The notes beneath the pieces are model-generated. The model ran no database searches and was not told where the DNA came from. It was given only the letters and a program-made list of their open reading frames with translations. 64,000 nucleotides of DNA. It comes from Phlebotomus papatasi (taxonomy: Eukaryota > Arthropoda > Insecta > Diptera > Psychodidae). The position numbers and the translations under genes are program-made. Location of the stretch: contig NC_077223.1 of NCBI RefSeq assembly GCF_024763615.1, positions 110,360,627-110,424,626 on the forward strand. The letters are read 5' to 3'. Shown in pieces: positions 58,855-64,000 of the stretch; within the stretch, counting starts at the first letter, position 1, and each line of letters begins with the position of its first letter.

Positions 58855-59155
58855 TGAGCACTCTTTGTAAAATTCCACGATACCCAAATTTTTGTAATCC
58901 CGAAAATCATTATGACTACTGATATTCTAAGGTTTCACAGATACTTTTGGGTAACCTGGAATTCATGAATAATCTTTTGCGTTTCTTGAATTTTGAGAAA
59001 TACCTTCTCTGGATTCCGCAAAATTTTAGAATTTTGATATATTCTCAAATTTTTAGAATTCTTTTTGAGATTTTTGAATTCCAGTTTAGAATTTCCAAAT
59101 TTAGAATTCCCAAAACTCCTTTTTGGGAGTCTCATGCTTTATCGGGTTTATAAAG
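58855..59155. repeat. Minisatellite-like sequence, inverted
   Basis: Degenerate repeats of TTTTGAATTCC and CAAAATTTTAGAATTTTG words, in the opposite sense to the 53-kb minisatellite and next to the inverted U copy. Confidence 0.45.
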
Positions 59156-59351
59156 TTACGCAAAATTCCCCTAAGATTATCGTTTTTTGCGATTTTTTTT
59201 CTTTGACAAATTTCCTATCTCTCTAAGCATCGACTAAAAATTGTTCATAGAATGTAACTTACAATTTGTTATACAGAATAATTCTTAATATTTCTATTGA
59301 AAAAGTTCCTCATTACAAACAGAAATAGAACCAAGGGTCATAATGTAATCC

Positions 59352-59479
59352 AGAGGTGTGCAAGAACCGTTTGAAACCGAAAAAACGTTAAATAAAGCTT
59401 GTTCGTCAATGGTCAAAATGCTACCTGAGCAAACTTATTTTGACGTTTATTCGGTTTCAACGGTTCTTGCACACCTCTT
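59352..59479. mobile_element. Z foldback MITE
   Basis: 128 bp with long arms: AGAGGTGTGCAAGAACCGTT then GAAACCGAA, returning as TTCGGTTTCAACGGTTCTTG then CACACCTCT. Arms pair for about 40 bp with few mismatches. No clear target duplication. Confidence 0.8.
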
Positions 59480-59485
59480 ATGTCA

Positions 59486-60931
59486 TCTGTATAATTTTAA
59501 ATAAAATTTGTAAAATTTATATCTATGGACCATTATAGTAATGAATCCCAGTGTTTGAATAAGTGGTTAAACTCAAAATCACGGCCTTATTATTCCGCAG
59601 AGGCCTAAATATTCGCTAAATATCTCACCATTATCTTTCAATGTCCTCTGCAGGATTTTCTAAACTCCTAAAATGTACATTAATGCCGAAAACGCCAAAA
59701 ACTGTTGCACAGCCGATATCAACGTTCAATTAGGATGAATCTGTGTAGCTTTTAGACCAGAAATTCTCGCTTATCCTACTCAACAAAATCCAGGATTCAG
59801 GAATAAAGCTTTAATGGCAATGAGCGAGGTGGCTTGAGGTCACACGTTTCGCTGGGATATTGTAAATTCATCGACGGAATAACATTGGGATGGGCTGGCA
59901 CATGTGCTCGAGATGAGAGGCAAGTAGAATTAAATTGGCCTTTCAGCAAAGAGGATGGGCCGTTGATGGCCTGGCAAAAATCCCAATATACTGATTTTCG
60001 TGAATTCAGTGTCTTCAGGGCCGGAAATTCATACACTCTTCCCCAGTGAATGGAATGGGAAATTGAACAAGAAATTAATCACTTTTCCTGGTAGAAGATG
60101 AAAATGCTGGCACTCATTAAAATTCTCTGTGTATTCCCATCCAATATTGGATTTGTAATGTCTCTGCGAGCCCATTTTCATTTATTATGACTTGATATTT
60201 TATGTGTCGAAGGACCATTTGGTTATTTTATGGTACGGACGTCAGTCCATAAAAGCGCCAAAGGAGAAAAGTCGAATCATATCACGCTTGTTCTTTCCCG
60301 CAGGGGAGGAATATCATAAAAGGCGACATAGGGGGATGCTGCAGATGAATCTGTCCATCGTCATTTTGGCCAACAAACATCCTCCCCATGAGCCTCTGGG
60401 ACCCCATTCTTCGCAATTTCCACCTGCGTTGGGCTTTTGCGGCGAAATTGATGGAGTCCACATTGGAGGAAAGATGGGGAGTCTGGGAAATGTCCACATG
60501 AAGGGGGTTATGGTGCTTCAGTCCCAAAATGCCCGGAAAACCCAGCTGTGTGTTAAGGAAGATAAATTGGTTGACCCCGACGTGAATTGCCTGAACAAGG
60601 CACCGGAAGAACCAGGCAAAAATTGCGTTTCTTCTGCGAAAAGTGATCCAAACACTAGGACATAGGAAATAAAATTGATTCTGGGTGAAAATTGCACACG
60701 GAAAATACTCATAGTCGACAGATTTTCCCACCAGAGCAAATATTTCACAAATTATCTGATTAAACATCACGAAAATAATCTACTGAAACACGACTTTCCA
60801 TCAACTGCTGTCGAATAAATTATTACTATTTTTTTATTATTATGAATTTTTATTTAATTAATTTGGATTGCACGTTCTCTGTTTTTTTTTTTTTTTTTTT
60901 ATTTTTCATTTCTCATGCGACCATCACCATC
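59486..60931. other. GC-richer block open on both strands; no gene confirmed
   Basis: Plus frame 60192-60665 (157 codons, no ATG start, first internal Met later; TAG followed at once by AATAAA) and minus frame 60282-60770 (162 codons) overlap with aligned codon boundaries. The plus product includes PPALGFCGEIDGVHIGGKMG. Neither is recognised; at most one could be real. Confidence 0.25.
60882..60900. repeat. Poly-T run, 19 bp
   Basis: Uninterrupted T run. Confidence 0.9.
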
Positions 60932-60934
60932 TTA

Positions 60935-61080
60935 TGCTCAACGCACAATAATGTTTGTTTTGTAAACATGTTTTCCACATTTCAATGAGAGTGAATGACA
61001 CCTAGATCTAGTCATCTCACTCACTCTCATAGAAAAATTCGAAAACATGTTTACAAACAAAAGTTATTGTGCGTTGGGCA
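60935..61080. mobile_element. I-family MITE (I2)
   Basis: 146 bp with TTA on both sides (60932-60934, 61081-61083). TGCTCAACGCACAATAA and TTATTGTGCGTTGGGCA termini, TTTGTAAACATGTTTT inner arms, and the central GATCTAGTCATCTCACTCACT shared with I1. TTA duplications are usual for PIF/Harbinger-type elements (family knowledge), a tentative placement. Confidence 0.8.
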
Positions 61081-61221
61081 TTAGAGTCGATTTTAAATCC
61101 TCGGTAAAAAAATAACCAAAGGAGATTCGCATTTTGTACCTTTTAAAGAAGTATTTTAAAAAAATCTAAAAATAAGCAACAAAAAAATTATAATAAACAC
61201 GTTAATGAACACAAATAAGTC

Positions 61222-61470
61222 GGGTAAAGTGGTACAAGTTGGACGGTGGTACAAGTTGGACAATGGTACAATTTGGACAGGGCTTTTTGTCTCGATAAAT
61301 TTAGTACTTCATTTTTATTTGTATATTTTTAATGCTTTAGTTTTATAGTTTGATTCCTTGTACTTAAAAATAAATTTTGTACTGTATTTATCAAGAAAAA
61401 AGCCATGTCTAACTTGTACCGGCGAAATGTCCAACTTGTAACACTAATTCCAAATTATATCACTATACCC
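61222..61470. mobile_element. R-family element with tandem subterminal words
   Basis: Left end GGGTAAAGTGGTACAAG; TACAAGTTGGAC occurs twice and TACAATTTGGAC once in tandem (61234-61280). On the right, TCTAACTTGTACC, TCCAACTTGTAACAC and finally ACTATACCC next to TA. Terminal style as in C and D. Confidence 0.65.
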
Positions 61471-61770
61471 TAAGTTAGCCGTTTTCATAAATATTTTCAA
61501 TTATATTGCTGCTAAGGTATTTTACACAATATTTTAAGTGACTCATATAGGTTCAAATCGGTTCTGAACTAATTTATGTAATTCTGTATTTTTTGTAACT
61601 AATTTTTTTCCGAAAATCAATTTATTACTCCTAAGCTATTTTGGTCAACTTTTTGAGTGATGAACCGATTCAAATCGATCGAGAACTGTTAAACGGTAAA
61701 TCATATGAAAGTACGTTCGAGGTATACCATCTAATTTGCGAGTTCGAGCACTTCGCAAAGCCTGAAATGA
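61471..61770. repeat. L-family dispersed repeat (L4)
   Basis: GAACCGATTCAAATCG, GTTAAACGGTAAATCATATG and the distal GAGGTATACCATCTAATTTG, then GAGTTCGAGCACTTCGCAAAG, align with L2 in the same orientation. More diverged. Confidence 0.6.
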
Positions 61771-62087
61771 TTTGCAACCCGTTTTTTAGTAAAATAATTA
61801 ATATTAAACTTCGCATTTGATTTTTGCCAGGGACATAACATTTCCTATGTTTCCCATATGTTTCTAGCGTGCCGAAAAAACTTTTGGTTTTATTAGCTGT
61901 TTTCTGTCAGTGTAGAATGAATTAGCAAAAAATATAAATGCAAAATAAAAGAAAACTTAATATTGAATAGGCAACCGAAAACCCCAAATTGGCAACCTAC
62001 GTAGTTTTGAGGATATCTCGTGAAATGTGTACGAAAACAGGCAAAAATTTACACTAAAATTGGTCGCATTTTTCAGAGCTAATGTCA

Positions 62088-62104
62088 CCCCCCCCCCCCC
62101 CCCC
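62088..62104. repeat. Poly-C run, 17 bp
   Basis: Uninterrupted C run, striking in an AT-rich context; length may be unreliable. Confidence 0.9.
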
Positions 62105-62157
62105 TGATTTTTGCAAAAGGTTTCTTTTCAAAAATGAAGCAGGAAAAGTAATTATAA

Positions 62158-62395
62158 TGGCTCCGGCACACCTTTTAAATCAGGAAAATTTCATGAAGTC
62201 GCAATTCGAAAGCCTTTCTTTCTCACATGTTTTGCATATGACTATCTCATTCTTTCGCATACCAAATTCAATTGAGCTAAATTAAATTTGGAGTGATGTT
62301 TAAGAGAAGAAGAAGAGTACGAGAGAATGAGGTAGACATATGCAAAACATGTGAGAAAGAAAGGGATCCGAATTTCGACTCAATGATATTGTTAA
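62158..62395. mobile_element. A-family element, right end truncated (A12)
   Basis: TGGCTCCGGCACACCTTTTAA and the full left arm and core are present, close to A2; the right arm stops near GAATTTCGACTCAATGATATT and lacks its TCTAAAAGGTGTGCC end. Confidence 0.75.
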
Positions 62396-62487
62396 AGCAT
62401 CTTAGACAATCCTAGTTTTGCAGATTACTCGAAATCAGGAGAAAGAGATTTCTATAAAATATCTTTTTGCATGGCGTTTCGGTCTAA

Positions 62488-62893
62488 CGGCGTTATCATA
62501 CTTGCACATTAAAATTTTAATGTGATTCACATTAATTGTCGCTTATGAGCGTCCAAATATGTTATTTGTGTCTTTTAGTCACTCAATATTTAGGGTTTTT
62601 CTATTTATTGATAAAGAAGTGGACTTAGTCTGCAAAAATAAGTTTAAATTAACCTAAAGCATAAATATTTTTCACATTAAAAAATTAAAGAGAAAATCGC
62701 ATTAATTTTTCGCATTAATGCTATAAATCAATTTATATCAAATTTTGCGGGCCAAGTCTACCTTTTTATCAACAAAAAGATCAAATTTTGAATATAAAAT
62801 TATTCAAACACACAAATTACACATTTAGACTCTCGCCAGCGACAATTAATGTGAATCATATTAAAATTTTAATGTGAAAGTGAGATAACACAG
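62488..62893. mobile_element. E-family MITE (E3)
   Basis: 406 bp with TAA on both sides (62485-62487, 62894-62896). Arms as in E2. With E1 (TTA) and E2 (GAA), this fixes the ends and the 3-bp duplication size. Confidence 0.85.
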
Positions 62894-62999
62894 TAAACCA
62901 CTTCACTACCGATTAAATGAATTCACAAATTAAACAACTATTTGAAAATTTAAAAAGTGTTTAAGAAAAGCACCTTTTGGAATATTTTGGCATGAGTAA

Positions 63000-63380
63000 A
63001 ACCATATGGATAAATAAAAAAGAAATTCGAGAAAAGTAAGTAATTTATACGTTACCGATTTATTACCGATTAAATCCAATGAAGTCAAGTTGGAAATTTC
63101 AAGACCTTTCACAAAATTTAAGCAAACGTGTGAGAAATAAACCCTCCATTCGATAGAAACTTTTTCGAGCATGAATGTCTAAGGGCGAAATATCAACTTG
63201 GACTGCTTCCAAAACACTTTTAAAAGTGAAAAAAAAATCTAGGAGCGGTTTCCGAAAAAAACTCGAAAACATGATTTTAGAGAGATAAGAGGATGGGGGA
63301 AAGGAAAAGCATTTACAGATAATGTTCATTAAGAAGTCACCGAAGACCGAAAGTTGATATCTCTTACCGTCTATGATACT
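63000..63380. repeat. L-related dispersed repeat (L5)
   Basis: TTACCGATTTATTACCGATT, GGAAATTTCAAGACCTTTCAC, and at the end CACCGAAGACCGAAAGTTG with TCTTACCGTC, the last shared with 45176. Same order of motifs as L1 and L3. Confidence 0.5.
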
Positions 63381-64000
63381 CTTTTATAAACTTTATTACA
63401 ATCTTTTCAATTTAGGTTTATTTTAGTCTTTATTTAGTCTTTTAAGTCACAATGCAGTCATTGAACTTCGAAAATTCCGAGATAAAACAAAAAGCTACAC
63501 AAATTGCAAAAAAAATGCTTGACCTACATACACAACCGACTTATCGTCATATATCTCGTAACATGTTGCTTGCAAAATTCCACCTGCAATATTTCTATTG
63601 CTGTTGAAAGCCCTCCTGTTGATTGCAAATTCCAATTCGAAAATGAAAAATATGGAAGACAAACAGGCGGTAAAAAAATTCAATAGGGGATGTTTGTACA
63701 ATTATATCAATTAGTTTTAATTTAATTCGTAAAATAAATATTTCATTTATGGTTTCAGAACCACATAAAATATGAATTTTCCATAAATTTTTAAATTCGA
63801 TATGTACAATTCTCATTCGATTTTATTCACAAATTAATTTCCTCTAGAATTACGGATGAAAATTATAGTAGCAATTAATTTGAGACATATATTTTATTTT
63901 AAATCATCGTTAATATAGTATCAATAATAAATTTCCAGAAAACATTAAGCTCCAAAGGCATTTTAAATAAAAGAGCTTGGAAAGCAGCTGCAAAATCGAA
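63381..64000. other. No gene or repeat recognised
   Basis: AT-rich sequence to the window edge; small frames on both strands have no recognisable domain. Confidence 0.45.

Overview
The window looks like non-genic DNA (intergenic or a very long intron) from an AT-rich arthropod genome, most likely an insect and possibly a dipteran. That placement is an inference. It rests on an I-clade-type non-LTR retrotransposon with a (TAA)n tail and an insect-style downstream promoter motif, on the very high density of MITEs (miniature inverted-repeat transposable elements), and on the absence of any operon-like or long coding structure. I recognise no complete host gene, no tRNA or rRNA gene and no CRISPR array. 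The species cannot be fixed from the sequence alone.

Most of what can be read is mobile or repetitive. At least twenty short non-coding families are present, many in several copies. Family letters used below: A, a long near-palindrome starting GGCTCCGGCACACC; B, a 516-bp TTAA-flanked piggyBac-like MITE; C, D, F, J, O, P, Q, R and Y, TA-flanked elements whose ends begin GGGGAAA or GGGTAA; E, about 400 bp with 3-bp target duplications; G, a 234-bp pogo/mariner-like MITE starting CAGTAGACTCTC; H, I, K, N, S, T and Z, other foldback elements; L, V, U and X, dispersed or tandem repeats.

Layout. 0-13.9 kb: an array of TTGACA/TGTCAA words, an AATATT array, a strong palindrome, A, I and other foldbacks, a roughly 1.5-kb degenerate tandem array (X, 9.6-11.1 kb), a CR1/L2-like retrotransposon 3' fragment (12.2-12.8 kb), and a second TGACAG/CTGTCA block. 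13.8-28 kb: G, C and A copies, B inside A (16.7-17.5 kb), a K cluster at 19 kb, C inside S (23.8 kb), J inside a larger MITE (24.4-24.9 kb). 28.5-32.8 kb: a cluster of A copies, one split by a 2.57-kb non-LTR retroelement bounded by a 13-bp target duplication. 34.5-45 kb: V, L, E, Y with G inside, O, D and C. 47-51.8 kb: F with E inside, a tandem N/A segment, B, a GC-richer block ending in a possible signal-peptide exon at 50.24 kb, and D. 52.9-59.5 kb: P, a 28-30-bp minisatellite split by F, the U repeat, Q, H, K, S, then U and minisatellite-like sequence again in inverted order. 59.5-64 kb: a GC-richer block open on both strands, then I, R, L, A and E copies.

The retroelement at 29.68-32.25 kb is the only clearly protein-derived sequence: a gag-like ORF1 (RRM-like region plus three zinc knuckles, broken by one in-frame TGA) lies directly beside the last ~200 codons of ORF2, the endonuclease, RT and RNase H portions being absent. 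Both ends and the target duplication look intact, so the internally deleted form itself probably moved. The repeated nesting (retroelement in A, B in A, E in F, G in Y, C in S, J in a Y-like element, F in a minisatellite) gives a relative insertion chronology.
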